From Incurvaria masculella (Eukaryota; Arthropoda; Insecta; Lepidoptera; Incurvariidae), in assembly GCA_946894095.1 (NCBI GenBank), contig OX335651.1:17010501-17074500 (forward strand): a DNA stretch of 64,000 bases, written 5' to 3'. Positions within the stretch are counted from its first letter, which is position 1. Every line of letters starts with the position of its first letter. Below, piece after piece: positions 19,740 through 31,440 of this stretch. The notes under the pieces were generated by a model that worked only from the letters and a program-made list of their open reading frames with translations, searched no databases and had not been told where the DNA came from. The position numbers and the translations under genes were made by a program.

Positions 19740-20010
19740 TATACAACGACATGCACATTGAAGCATTGCAATCAGATGATTAAAATAAAAAAAAAAACTG
19801 TTGGTCTGGACATTCGTTAGATTGACATCTAAATTATTGCAGTCAGAATGTCTTACGTAAATGCTCGGGAAATTCGCTGGCTTCATGAATTTTCTGGACG
19901 TCAGAGCAGTAGACATGTGATCCAAAGGTCGCAGGTTTGAATCATGCCGCAGGCGCGGATGATAGGTTTTCCATACCTTCAAATCAAATGAAATCAATAT
20001 AGTTCTGTTC
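19740..20010 (+). repeat. Dispersed repeat with a tRNA-like B box
   Basis: CATTGAAGCATTGCAATCAG recurs at about 28460. GGTTTGAATCA (19934-19944) preceded by AGCAGTAGACATGTGATCC resembles a tRNA anticodon-to-T-arm segment. It is possibly an old tRNA-derived SINE. No intact cloverleaf can be drawn. Confidence 0.35.
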
Positions 20011-21599
20011 ACAGTGATTACAACACAATTCTACAACTGTAAACGATTTTATAGTTTATGTGGTTCAAATGTTTCGTAGCTTGAGTTGTTTTTAGTACGT
20101 GTAGGGTTACACGTTGAAAATTGTCAGCTTTATCAACTAATCTCAACGACGCTGTAGGTACATAGCTAATAATGAAACTCAAGGTCCTGGTATAGTACCT
20201 GGCTCCTTCGAGCATAAGGTGACAGTTTATATCACGTAGTATATCACAGTAAGCTTCAAATGTTTCAACACTTCAATGAAAAGAATACCCTATGTTATAT
20301 TATAAAGTACGTATATTTTTTACATAGCTAAAAAAAACTCTCACGCATTTTAGTTAAGTACACCAAATTGTTTATTTTGCTGACCGTAGTCGGGGGATCT
20401 CACCTATATCTAGGGAGTAGGGTGGCGCGTGTGCCGACCTGTGCCGTGTGATGGATTACAGAGTCGATTAGGAGCAGCGGACATGAGCCACCCTGTCCGG
20501 CCGCCACCGCGCCGCCGCCGCCGCTCTAATGAAACTACACTTGTAGCCACTTGTACTCAGATGTATTGATTAATCTTGCGTGTAATATGTAAAAGTAATT
20601 CTTTTTTTTAAATAATATCTCAAACCAATTCATAATTATTTCGAAAAGACGGTAAGTAATAAAAATTAAACTAGCCGTAAGCACTAAATAGGCCGTAAGT
20701 AGATACATTTTTGTTGTACGGTTTTTTTTCCATAATGAGAAAACCCTCTTGTGCCGATACTCAAACTGGGAACGTCCCATCAGCTTCTTTAAGGCGGAAA
20801 CAACACTTAGGAAGTTTCCATAGTAAGAGCCAGTCACGTGGTTTGCCATTTTATACATGGAAAATACCTGTTTTTATTACTTTCCGCGCTGTACAAACAT
20901 TAATGAAAAAAACAAAAAGCTAGAATTGTAAAGAATACTATGCTACATTTGTTTCGTATCAAAATTATGAGCGGTTCTCTAGACAATTACGAATAAATTA
21001 CGCTTGATTTTCGGATTTGTTTGTCACTGTTTTCAAGTAGTTACAAACATTTTCAAAGTAATGAATACTATACATACATTTTAGTTAAAAGGTGCTTTAA
21101 ATGGACCAAGGCAGTTGGACCATAACTCTCCTGCATACTTTTAAAACATAATCATAAAATATTAAACAAAAAAATCCAGAGATGGTGCAGATGCAACGCA
21201 CGGTGGAGCACTTAGCACCTTTGTTGCTGATCACTTGTGCGAGACTGCTACCGGAGCACGCGACAGAAGGCCGAGCACCTCAATACAATTTTCATTTCCA
21301 CATAATCCATTACCCTCGCTCACCTCCACTCGTCCCGATTGTATTTAGCTGTACCCTCGCGAGCCGCCCAATTGTGCGTAATGCGGCGGGATCGATACAC
21401 AATCCATCTTATCTTCTTATATTCCAATATTTGTCAACATTATTGTAAATTGTTTATTGTTTATTCATTGTACATTGTGTATTGTATATTGTGTACATCA
21501 AAAGCACTGCACACGAAACTGTCATATTTTATCATTAGCTAGTTCAACAATGAAACATTTGTCTGGAAATGTTTTCAACTTCCGTTTCGTCTAAGCCAC
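20011..21599. other. Unassigned
   Basis: Contains a GCC-rich run at about 20498-20525 and, at 21440-21560, the partner of the 10495 repeat. TTTCCGCGCTGTACAAACAT near 20880 parallels TTTCCACGCTGTAGAAACAT near 52801. No gene recognised. Confidence 0.3.
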
Positions 21600-21758
21600 G
21601 ATTGCACGAAGAGACGGCTGAGTTAATCAATGTTCAAACACGTCACTTTTAGTGAACCGCATGGGTTTCCTTTCATAATGTCCATACACAGTGACGTGTT
21701 TAACGTGTTTAATCATTCGTTGACGTTGATTTAGATTTTTGTCCTTTCGTGCACTCAC
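21600..21758. mobile_element. Short MITE with GCACGAA ends, copy 2
   Basis: Same arrangement as 381-530: GCACGAAGAGACGGCTGAGT at the left and TTTGTCCTTTCGTGCACTC at the right. It contains a small extra duplication (GTGTTTAACGTGTTTAATC). Confidence 0.65.
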
Positions 21759-22548
21759 AAAAGCGTTTGCCAATGCTTACAGATGTAAGATTTATTGGTA
21801 CCTGTTAACGTAAATACATTATTTTAAATCCAACGTAGCGTAACTACTGGCCAACTAACACAAGCATCAGCAGTTGCACAGAAACTGATCAGCTCAACTG
21901 TCACTACAGTAATGCCTTGTAACATTCTAATCGCGACTATAAGAGATAAACTGCCCAGCCGTGGGTATCAAGGTTTAAGGCATATTTTCATTTCCGTGGT
22001 AATCAATCGTAACGATTAACTTGGAGCCATAAAAAAAACTACTTCACTATATCTGGAACCCGCATGTAAGACTCACTACGGGTTAACTCCACCAATATTA
22101 ACGTTGAGTTGCGTGTGAATCCCCGCCGTACCGAGCGCACACATGTCGCGACTTTCCTACCTATTGTCTGCACCCCGCTGCAAATAAATTTGATAAATTG
22201 GACCGTCAACATGTAATCGCCGTTACGCCAAATGTCCTAAATGAGTAGAAAGGCAATTCTTACAAATAGTTGATTGAGTTGAAATCTCAATAGGTAGATG
22301 AATTTGATTGTTTTGAAGGCATCAACATGTTTTATCTAGATACCCACATACTAAAAGTAGGTTATTTTACGAAGTTGCTTTAGTAACCATAGTTACAGCG
22401 CTATTGAATCATAAGTAAGCGTTTAAAATGCTAAATAATATTAATAAAAAAAATAATTAAAAGACGTGGATCATTACGTACATTATTTAAGTAATAAATA
22501 TATATTTCTTACCAGGCGGCTACTATATAATAAAATAATATAGTTAAA
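21759..22548. other. Unassigned
   Basis: No recognised element or gene. Confidence 0.3.
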
Positions 22549-23016
22549 GCCATGCTCCCCATACAAACGTAGATTTACTAATAATTTGAACAACACTGTT
22601 CCAATTTGCTTGATATTTGTAATCGACAATAAAAATGTGTGTCTGCACGTTTTTGTTTTTCTAAAAAATATAAAGAAAGTCTAATGAAAAGTCACTTCAC
22701 ACAAGTTTTCATTTCGCTGTCACGCACACAGGGTACATTTTTCGACAAGACAAACACGCGCAGACATAGATAAGGAAAGCGAAAGCGAGTTAGTCATCAA
22801 AAATCGAATGTTATATTAGTGTCGTCACACTCTAATTAGAATAATTAGAAAGGAACAACACTAGGGTGACTCGTGGCTGTCATTTCATGAGCACGAAAGT
22901 GTTGTGAGCAACCGGAGACACAGGTGAGCATCTCATGAGAAGACCCCCAGTGGTTTTCAAATTTTTAGTAAACTACGTTTGTATGGGAAGCGAAATTTTC
23001 TGATGCTTATGGGCCC
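22549..23016. mobile_element. MITE with CCCATACAAACGTAG-type ends, copy 2
   Basis: Left end ATGCTCCCCATACAAACGTAG. Right end is the complement, reading AGTAAACTACGTTTGTATGG then AGCGAAATTTTCTGATGC. Related to 9367-9727 but with a longer, mostly unrelated interior. Confidence 0.6.
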
Positions 23017-23487
23017 ACCTTTAAGCTCGTATTCCCAGCTTTACACTGAAGTATTTGCTTCACCATACATCCAATCCCACGAGATCAATCCAATCACGAA
23101 TATTCTCGTATTCCATGCATCAAATGACTTTTTTTTGTTAGTAAAATCTAATGTAATTTTGGAATACTAATCAGCTCATAAATCTGTTCTTACACAAAAC
23201 ATACAGGCACAAAAAGTAATGTGACACCAAAAAAACCGCTCGAAGCGGGAACTCTAAGCGCGTTTCGCAACAAATGAATCGGCGCCATTGTCCGCTCGCG
23301 ACAGATGGCAGATGGGGTGGAACCGCAACGTGTCTTACTCCGTGCAGCAGCGGCGCGCCCCCCACAGGTAACCCTGGTTCCCGCAGGTTCCCGGGCCCCA
23401 TGGCTCTGTAAATGTGGACGTTCACAACATTAGGTGAAGCGACGTATTCCACCATGGATGGAGAGGCGCGATTTACTTGACGAAAAT
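23017..23487. other. Unassigned, GC-rich patch
   Basis: 23270-23455 is GC-rich and open in more than one frame on both strands. No domain is recognised. GCCCCCCACAGGTAACC near 23357 contains splice-like words but no frame is preferred. Confidence 0.25.
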
Positions 23488-23614
23488 ATTCCGGAGCATA
23501 GTTTTTTCAATCAATCAAGGTTTTCCGTAGAAAAACTCGCTTTGAAAATCGCAAGCAATTTTCTAGACTCAGGATTCCTGATTCCTGATTACTGAATGCC
23601 AGGAATAGACCTGC
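23488..23614. mobile_element. Half of the fold-back element found at 34841-35077
   Basis: ATCAATCAAGGTTTTCCGTA, TTTTCTAGACTCAGGATTCC and CTGAATGCCAGGAATAGACC match one arm and part of the centre of 34841-35077. The opposite arm is absent. Confidence 0.65.
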
Positions 23615-24867
23615 AGACCCTATCCCATCGAGTCAGCAAGGGCTAGAGCGACCGTAACTCATCCGTATACACTGAAAAGCAGCGACTTTAACTGCAATTC
23701 AGATAATTACAACCGTCTTTTAACGTTAAAATAGAGCCAACGAAGTAAATTGGTTACTCTAACTGAGTGAAAACAGTTAACCTTAAACATGAAAGGTTAC
23801 TGTATATTTTTGTTAACTGTGAGCCATAACTATTTTATCTTACTGTCCTCCTAATTGTGTGAAAATTGTTTCTAGATTTCGTTTTTTTTCATTCTTACTT
23901 ATGTTTTATATTCAGTAATGTCCAATTTGTTAAAAATTACAGCAGCTCTAGAAACGGGACAGTTCAGGCCTGATTTGTAGTCAGCCGTACGGTTCAATCA
24001 GTTAAGATAACCGTTTCAAAATTATCTGATCCGTCACTGATGTAATAATTTAAAATAACTGTTTCATTTTAACTGTTTCGGCTCACTTTACCATAAACAA
24101 CTTAATTTTAACTGTGCTAAAACAGAGAACAGTTGGAAATTTTAAAAAATCAGGATAACGGCAGCGTTGCCACGTTTTAGTGATAAAACATACACTGATG
24201 GAAGCGCTGGCCAGTCAGTCTGATTACGAATTCCCTCACTCCTGATGTTATCGATTTGAAACGCCACCTAGTGTCGGTCGCCTTAGTTTTTGGTATATTT
24301 GCGAATCTTCAGTTTTCAGGAAGAAAATATTTTTAAAAAATCTGCTACAACTTAACGAATATGATGCTGCTTAAGCTAAATTATACAAAATGAGCAATGC
24401 CGTAACTAAACGTAACATACACACAAAATATTAAAGCTAATTGATACTGATGTATAGTTTATTGTTTCTTCCAATTGGTCAATAGCATCCTAATAGAGTT
24501 GGCGACGCGATGTTGACAATATTGTTGAAAACTGCTATTTAAACAATTAAAAAAAATTAAAGATGGAACATAATAAAGATAAGTTCACACAGATCAAGTA
24601 AGTGATAAGATGGTTGGAAGATTCAAAGTATATGTAGGTACTAATCGCATCAAGAGCGGCGGACAGACAGACAGGAACACAGACAAACAGACGCAAGACA
24701 ATGATAGAGTTTGTGACATAAACTGTATTATATAAACCTATTTTACTAATAATTTTATAACCACCCCTGAAATAACAGTAGTAGTCTCCTAAATTCGGTA
24801 TAAGAGGCACGAATATCTGTGTCTGGCATTGAGCCATCATTTACTTCGTACCATTATACCTATTTTT
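23615..24867. other. Unassigned, AT-rich with AACTGTTT words
   Basis: 23640-24150 is rich in AACTG/CAGTT words. Part (ACCGTTTCAAAATTATCTGATCC near 24008) parallels 28683-28710, so an old repeat is likely. 24201-24867 shows nothing recognisable. Confidence 0.3.
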
Positions 24868-24960
24868 TTCGGAAATGTGGTGTATTAGGCTTATATCGCG
24901 ACGGTAATTGCGTGGTATTAACCGTCGGTAATAGCCATCCATGTCATATTAAAAAAAAAA
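24868..24960 (+). mobile_element. HaSE-like SINE tail fragment
   Basis: CGGAAATGTGGTGTATTAGGC, then AATAGCCATCCATGTCATAT and an A-run. The poly(A) is directly followed by a MITE end (24961-25022). Confidence 0.6.
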
Positions 24961-25022
24961 CGTTTTCAAATGATTCGAAAACTACCTTTGAATGGGGAGC
25001 GTAATTTTCTGATACGGTCCCA
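24961..25022. mobile_element. Single end of the CCCATACAAACGTAG-type MITE
   Basis: TTTTCAAATGATTCGAAAAC, GAATGGGGAGCG and AATTTTCTGATACGG parallel the right end of 22549-23016. No opposite end is nearby. Confidence 0.45.
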
Positions 25023-25493
25023 CTCTAAGTGATGATGATAGGCCATTATGGAATATGCACCGATATGGTACATATTTATTTACGGTGCTATCTTCGAATT
25101 TCTAGAAAGGTCATTTGGTTGTGAACTGGCCAACAGTATTGACTGATTGTTTGCAAATAGATAAATAACAATCAAGGTAAACGTAGGTGACCAATTAGCT
25201 TACCAATATGTGCTCTAATGCGGTACAAATATTATCTGGGATGCAGCCAAAGGTTGAACCGAAGTGTACATTCAACTTTATCTACCTATATAGATATTTA
25301 TTTTCCTCAATTAAGTCGAGGTGAGGCTAACAAATGTTATGAATAACAAACCATTACCCTTGAGAACAATGTGCCCGTAAATAATAATATTGATTGTGCA
25401 TAGTTAAACTGGCGTGTATGTACAATTTCTTTGTTCTTTGCCTTGAAGTGTTCTACTGAAATGTATTTTTTTGTGGAAATTGATATTGAAGTC
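25023..25493. other. Unassigned
   Basis: No feature recognised. Confidence 0.3.
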
Positions 25494-25562
25494 CACACCT
25501 ACTGTCATAACACTATCGCACCGCATATCTGAGGGTGCCAAGCCAGGACCTTCCCTTTATTT
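25494..25562 (-). mobile_element. HaSE-like SINE fragment
   Basis: CACCTACTGTCATAACACTA then GGTGCCAAGCCAGGACCTTC in SINE order on the minus strand. Short. Confidence 0.45.
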
Positions 25563-25737
25563 ATTACTCTTAATTTTCAATGCTAGAAACTACCGGCGTT
25601 AAATCTAGTTATAGTTTGTGACGATATAGTTTTTTTTTTTATTATTAACTCTTTGATACATAAATGTAAAGGGCGAGCAATAACTGTTTTATAAAAGTAG
25701 ATTTTAGAAACTTTAAGAGTCTAAAACAATAAAAGCT
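25563..25737. other. Unassigned
   Basis: AT-rich. Nothing recognised. Confidence 0.3.
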
Positions 25738-26092
25738 CTATTCAGAGTGGGCGGACTAACTTTAATCCGCCGGACTAAACCGGTTTTTGTACCCGGGTTG
25801 GAATTGAATTCCTAGTTACCTATTTTACACGTAAGAATAGAGCCTCTATTACGAATTACAATTCACTTATCACTAAATCGGTTCAATCGAATAGAGCATT
25901 TAAATGATACACTAAACTTCACAGGACACTCACAAATGAGTTGTTAAAATTGACAAGACATAGCTGGATCAAGATTTACAGTCGTATTCAAAGAGCAACT
26001 GTCAAAACTTAGTACGAGATTAGCACCGGACTAACCATACAAAAACTGGTTCAGTCCGACTGATTAAAGTAAGTCCGCTGACTCTGAATAGG
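25738..26092. mobile_element. ATTCAGAG-ended MITE: one full and one partial copy in opposite orientation
   Basis: 25985-26092 is a full ~105-bp unit (GTCGTATTCAAAGAGC ... GACTCTGAAT), as at 44130-44242 and 46372-46468. 25738-25795 is the far end of another, inverted (ATTCAGAGTGGGCGGAC ... ACCGGTTTTTGTA). Between them lies a partial copy of the MITE at 26677 (CTCTATTACGAATTACAA, CACTTATCACTAAATCGG). Confidence 0.6.
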
Positions 26093-26403
26093 GTTGATAG
26101 AAAGTATCTTTCGCTCCATTTCCAAGCCCGAAACCGACAACCTCGTCCGTAATATTTCGCTGAAACAAGCTATAAAGACCATCCATACAGGCGAAGGTCG
26201 GCTTTGCAGATCCACTAAACACGTCCAACTATCCAGTCCACTGTGTAACGAGGAGGCAAAGTTGATCCTCGAGGCGGAGAGATGGGCACGTCTGAGTGTT
26301 TGCGCCAATTGCGAGACATCCAGAGTAATTAGCGGAGGCGGAGGCAGCGAGGAGGGAAGGGCGGCAGTGGCGATCGAAACTCGTTCGTATGGTGGCTAAA
26401 AGT
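26093..26403. other. Unassigned, GC-rich with open frames on both strands
   Basis: A 101-codon + frame (26094-26399) and an 85-codon - frame overlap. Both look ordinary in composition but neither carries a domain I recognise, and no splice context favours one. It has no repeat partner in the window, so it could be unique conserved DNA. Confidence 0.25.
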
Positions 26404-26586
26404 TAGCAAAACAAGTGCGAGTCGGGTCGCACACGAAGGTTTCCGTACCGTTACACAAGATTTGACCTAAAGAAATTTGGTTGCTTGAATGGTGACACCT
26501 TTACGATATTTTTTTTTATTTTAACTATTTGTTGTCACGAACAGACGGACGACCTTCCGTACTTTTGGTACGGAGCCCTATAAAGG
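26404..26586 (+). repeat. AGTGCGAG repeat, shortened
   Basis: AAGTGCGAGTCGGGTCGCAC, AGATTTGACC, CAGACGGACGACC and TTTTGGTACGGAGCCCTA in repeat order. The ATTTCAGCTGCC segment is lost. Confidence 0.65.
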
Positions 26587-26676
26587 TAATTTCGTAAAAG
26601 TTCATCCATTGACGGCAGCCCGGATTACGAATTCGCTTACCATGTTCTCGAGTTCCAACGACACGTAAGAATATAG

Positions 26677-26990
26677 CCTCTATTACCAGTTACGAATCAC
26701 TTATCACTAAATCGCTTACACCATTGAGGGATACACTAAGTATCCTGTAGGTATGCGGATTTTTATATTTGTAATGAAATGAATAGTACAGTTGTGTTGA
26801 AAAGCTGTATCTACACACAATTCATGGACGGACGGACAATTCATGGAAAAAAAATCATGATTTTTTATGTTTGTGTAGATACAGATTTTCATATTTAGAT
26901 ATATCTAGATTTCGCTTTGGTGTAACCCAGCGAAATAGATGTCGAAGCGATTTAGGGATAAGTGATTCGTAACTCGTAATAAAGGCTGTT
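26677..26990. mobile_element. MITE with CTCTATTACCAGTTACGAAT ends
   Basis: The ends are ~40-bp inverted repeats (ATTACCAGTTACGAATCACTT at the left, complement ATTACGAGTTACGAATCACTT at the right, both followed by ATC-CTAAATCGCTT). Interior has ACGGACGGAC and two TGTGTAGATACA-type words. Related ends occur at 619 and 25850. Confidence 0.65.
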
Positions 26991-27334
26991 GTAAGAACTT
27001 CACAGGACGCTATTTAGTGCATACAAATTCTATATTGTGCGTCCCGAATTCGTAAGCGAACTAACTACAGTCAGTTCATTTACACTAACTCATGGCAAAG
27101 CTGCCGCTATAAGAATGGTTTTCGATCACCACTCCTGTCCTTCCTTAGTATTTGGCGCTGACGCCGCCGCTCGCTGCCCGCGCTTCCTGCAACCACTGTT
27201 TGCTGATGTAGGAAAGATTGTTTCGTGGAAATCATGGAAACATTCATGCAACGATAATTTTTTTTTTATTATAGTCAACATTTCCTTTGAGGTAAAAGTT
27301 TATACTTCAGTAGTTTTTTGTTCAATGGCTACCC
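26991..27334. repeat. GAATTCGTAAGCGAAC repeat and unassigned flank
   Basis: 27030-27150 matches 36735-36870 (GCAAAGCTGCCGCTATAAGAA here, CTACACTGCCGCTATACCAA there). The remainder shows nothing recognisable. Confidence 0.45.
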
Positions 27335-27465
27335 CTTTTCGGTGGTAGCGTTATGCCCGCCCTGGTTGGCACCATCGCATTAGATGACAGTTAGTCGAAG
27401 CGGCGATGAAAAATTGTCTGTGTTATAATAATATCACGATGGGAATTGTGGTGACCATATAGTGA
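27335..27465 (+). mobile_element. HaSE-like SINE, internally deleted
   Basis: GGTGGTAGCGTTATGCCCGCC, GGTTGGCACCATCGCATTAG and TCGAAGCGGCGATGAAAAAT, then a jump to ATATCACGATGGGAATTGTGG. About 100 bp of body is missing. Confidence 0.55.
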
Positions 27466-27745
27466 CCATATAGACTAGGAGACAAAAATGTTAACGATAA
27501 AGTAAATGACTTAAACTGGGTTCACGGGATAAAGACAATGTCTGGGTCTGCCTGCGCCAAGTGGTTGCGATACTTAGATAAGGCGCCTGAATTTTGTATA
27601 GCCAATCCATGCAACGCAACCATTTGGCGGAGACAGACCGACATATTTAGCAACAGAGAGTTGTTCTCTAACCTGTGAACTCAGATTCAGTCATTTACCT
27701 TATTGTGACCAAATATATCGTGACCTCCCGGAATAATACATGGTC
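27466..27745. mobile_element. MITE with long inverted arms
   Basis: The left arm (GATAAAGTAAATGACTTAAA, GGGTTCACGGGATAAAGAC, GTCTGCCTGCGCCAAGTGG) is the inverted counterpart of the right arm (CAGTCATTTACCTTATTGTG, AACCTGTGAACTCAG, CATTTGGCGGAGACAGACC). The right arm recurs at 63113-63256. Confidence 0.55.
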
Positions 27746-28440
27746 GGTTACATAAAAGAAGTGCCTTTTACCATGAAAGACAATTCGGAAACGAGCCGCC
27801 AAGACCACAAACAATTTACCCAAGGCCGCTATAAACCCCAAATCCCGACCGGCGTACTATAAACTTGAACAGTAAAAAACCGTCCCACTAAATCGGGGAC
27901 ATCAAATTATTTTCATTATAAATTTGCCGACGTAACATAAAACAACGGCAATAAACGAGACGGTGGAACGAGTTATAAAATCGTATTGTCGCAACTCATA
28001 ATCATATCGCAGTAATCATAATTCGTCCAAAGCAATTGCTATCTCGATTGTGATTCGCGTAACGAGACGATTGTCGTCACACGCCGTTAAAAAGGCCCTG
28101 AGGTATATTTTGGTAATTTTAATGGCTGCACCATGGCGGGATTCCTTAGCAGAGGGTATAACAAACTGTTGAAAACTTTGGGTCATTGTAATAAATGAAA
28201 TTGCGTCGGTGGAGTAGTTTGCGTTTCTGCTGGGAGTTTAAGTGTCGTGTGGTAAACTTCTTTGTGGTAAACGAAGATAGAAACTCAAAATAATCTTCTT
28301 GAATAAGTCACAATACATTAATCACTGCTTTCATAGCACGAAAACGATGTCAGATATTTTACAAAAGCTATAAACGATGGAAAGAATATTATGTATGAGG
28401 GTCTGTTTGTTTTAAGTTGTACGCGCGTTTATTAATTTGA
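27746..28440. other. Unassigned, unusual low-repeat tract
   Basis: 27830-28140 has balanced composition, no repeat partner and many ATAATCATAATTCG/CAATTG-type words. It has no open frame. It may be regulatory, by inference only. Confidence 0.25.
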
Positions 28441-29871
28441 GTTTCAGCGACATCTACATTTGAAGCATTGTAATCAGACTTAGAAAATAAACTGAAAATA
28501 AAATGGTCGTGACATTCGTCTGAAGCAGGACCTTTTTTGCCTGATCACGTTTCAGTTTCTTGAATTCGATTCAGTATTACCTCTATTTTCATGCATATTT
28601 TTCGCTGATCGCTTTAATTTGTATTCCCAAACTTACAAAAAAAAAACGACCGGAAGGTTTACTTTCCATATCCTTCTTAAGAATACCATTTCAAAATCAT
28701 CTGATCTGTCACACGTTATATTTTTAGCAAGCGGTAATGTTCAAACTGTTGTTAGCTGTTTGGGCTCATGTATCCATAAAAACTGAATACATTAAATAGT
28801 AATAGGAAAATATATTAATAGTAATGAGACAAACATTACTCTAAATGACTAGCTTTTAAGTGTGAACAAACTGTGTCAAACCTTTTTAAGGCACATTTAC
28901 AGATTTTTTTAAATTAACATACTGAGTCCAAAGTCGTATGACGGCTGACCGGACCGGACCGTGCTAAGATGAATCCATCCATGTTTAGATGCTGCTTAGG
29001 ATTTCATACAATTCTTGTTATTTAGTACTCGAAATATGCTAAATTGCCTTACTCGTACTGCTCGCACTGTAATAGTACTGAAAATATCTCTGTAATTATA
29101 TTATCGTTCGACGACCGCTAACTGACCTCAATACTAGGCAAACAATTTTCGATATATAACATACAGACAGTACTTTATTAATTTCGCCTCAGAGAAGTGC
29201 ACACCTAGTTCTTTTCCCTGCAGCAAGGGATGCAACGTGCAAAAAACCCCGAGGGCTTAGGGGCGCCTAGGCTGGTGGTAGGAAGGTGAGTGTTGCCACA
29301 CTGCCGTCTAGAAATTCGCCGCGGGCACCCGGCATTATGTGCTCTTGCCAGGTTATTAAAACATGGCTTAGGTACCTTCGAATGAAAAGACGGTTGCATT
29401 TTTTTCATTGCAGCTGCACGGTTTTTGCGAAAAGCAGTACCTACACTGAGGTAGCAAGGTATTCCGGGCGCTGTTTGTTTGTAAAACTTTTACAATTTGG
29501 AAATATAAAATAAATGAGCCACTTGTTTATATGAGTGAGAAATCCACAGAACTCATGGCCCCATGACCTTCCGGTGCATTGAAAATGACTTTGTTAATTT
29601 AAGGCACCCAAAAGTGAGAGTAGTTGAAAGAATGGGTGAACTGTTACTTATACAACGTGGAAACATAGTATCACAAAGCCTTCGTCTCGTAAATCGTCTC
29701 GAAATCATAAATGACCAGACAGAAACATGTGAAATCACCAAAAAGTTACCTTAAAACCAGTATGATCATTTTGAAACACTTTAATTTCTCCAGGGTTTTT
29801 TTAAATCACTTTTCGTATTCGCGATATTTAAGATTCTTTGAAAAAGACCTGATATAAAAGGGTCAAATTTG
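28441..29871. other. Mostly unassigned; short repeat at 28445-28530
   Basis: ATTTGAAGCATTGTAATCAG matches 19755. 29160-29420 and 29550-29760 hold short protein-like frames on the minus strand (for example residues AGCPRRISRRQCGNTHLPTT near 29290-29350), which may be remnants of an unidentified transposon. I cannot assign them. Confidence 0.3.
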
Positions 29872-30157
29872 AAAAACCGGCCAAGTGCGAGTCGGACTCG
29901 CACACGAAGGGTTCCGTACCATCAACACCAAAAAAATCACGTTTTCTGTATGGAGAAATCTCTCCCCTCTTTAATTTTAATATTTATTTTATTTTATTTG
30001 TTATAGCGGCAAAATAAATACATACTCTGTGAAAATTTCAGCTGCCTGCCTATTATGGTTCATGAGATACAGCCTGTGACAGACGGACGGACGGACGGAC
30101 AGCGGAGGCCTAGTAATAGGGTTTCGTTTTCACCCTTTGGGTACGAACCCTAAAAAG
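29872..30157 (+). repeat. AGTGCGAG repeat, best uninterrupted copy
   Basis: Complete from AAAACCGGCCAAGTGCGAGT through TTATAGCGGCAAAATAAATA, AATTTCAGCTGCCTGCC, CAGACGGACGGACGGACGG to CACCCTTTGGGTACGAACCC. The ends carry partly inverted motifs (GTTCCGTACC near the start, GGTACGAACCC at the end). No Pol III box or coding frame is evident. It serves as the reference for other copies in this window. Confidence 0.8.
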
Positions 30158-31049
30158 TCCTGAAAGAAAGAGTAAAAAACTCGCGTTTTTAAAAAAATAT
30201 ATATTTACGCCGTTTCATTAACACGATGGTATTCTAATTTCCCTATCTTAATAATAATAATGATAATATCATTATATATTTAAGGACGCTAGCTGACTGT
30301 CGCACTTATCTTAATATTTATTTTTCAAAATGTTTATCACCTCAAAATTGCACTTTTGGACGCAGCTTAAAAAAAATACTTTTCATCCACTATCAAACTC
30401 AAATGCTGTAACTCGGACTGTCCTATGTCGTATATTCTAAAATTATGATACTTTAAAAATCAGCATGCAATATTTAAAATATTATACCTATTGAATTAGC
30501 CTAACGGTGTTTTGTTCAAGGCATCAATTTTTGTGCTGCGTTAACAGATAATTAACTTTTGAAGTTGTATCTAAACTGATGAGTAGGAGGAATAGGAAAA
30601 GAAAAATTATATCAGAGTTGAATGAATATTTAAAGCAATATAGGTTTCGAGCGCTGCCACGAGTCATTACAGGGGCTATGACTCGTACTCTACGCTACGG
30701 CAGTTACGTGCTCTGAACATTCACCGACAATATTGAGGCGGCCGTAACACACAGGCAAAAATGTGTTTGCGCTAGCATTTTTTTTAAACAACTGCAGTGT
30801 GGCATTTGGAGCCTCGCACATTTTCGAATACTCATGGGCACAGTCGCTATCGCTGTAAGCAATAACAGTGACAATTTATGTAAAGGGTTACTTGCAATTC
30901 TACGTATTGCTACCAGGATGTGATAGGAGGGCTAAAGTTAAGCAACCAAAACACAACCTATGTGTATGTATGGTAAAGTTAATGGTTTAGGGGATATTTA
31001 AAATTTAATGATTTTTTAATAACTGAAAAAGTACATTTAACTTTAAATA
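30158..31049. other. Unassigned
   Basis: GC-richer around 30630-30760. Nothing recognised. Confidence 0.3.
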
Positions 31050-31440
31050 AAAAAAAAAGTTAAATAGGGTTAAAGGAGTCATGGTGTCGATTTTAATAAA
31101 AAAGGAAACTACATAATTAGATTTTTGAAAAAAAAATACAGCCGGGAATCGACCTATTTCATTTTGAGAAAAATACGGCACCTGTATTATTGCTCCGAGT
31201 CAATAGTGTCGCTTGCAAGGACAACATTCTGTGAAGTAATGTTTACCGGAAAACTGAAATTTGGAATGAGAAGCGTTGATTTTTTTATAAAATAATTCAT
31301 GTTTACAAGCCTTCGAAATTTGACAAGACTGACAGAATAATGCTGTTTTATTTTTTATAAAAATCGGCCCAATGACTCTTTTGAGTGTTTCTCGCTATGT
31401 CTTATAGTTTCGGATTTAGCCATACGGGCACTTGAAAAAT
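31050..31440 (-). mobile_element. Possible tRNA-headed SINE of a second family
   Basis: On the minus strand GGTCGATTCCCGGCTG (about 31136-31151) is a good Pol III B box. Upstream GCGACACTATTGACTCGGAGC and TTCACAGAATGTTGTCC are shared with 18290-18540, and the far part with 16425-16600. An A box is not obvious, so the family assignment is tentative. Confidence 0.45.

Noticed and set aside
26094..26399. 101-codon + strand gene
   Set aside because: An 85-codon frame is open on the opposite strand over the same GC-rich block, and neither has a recognised motif.
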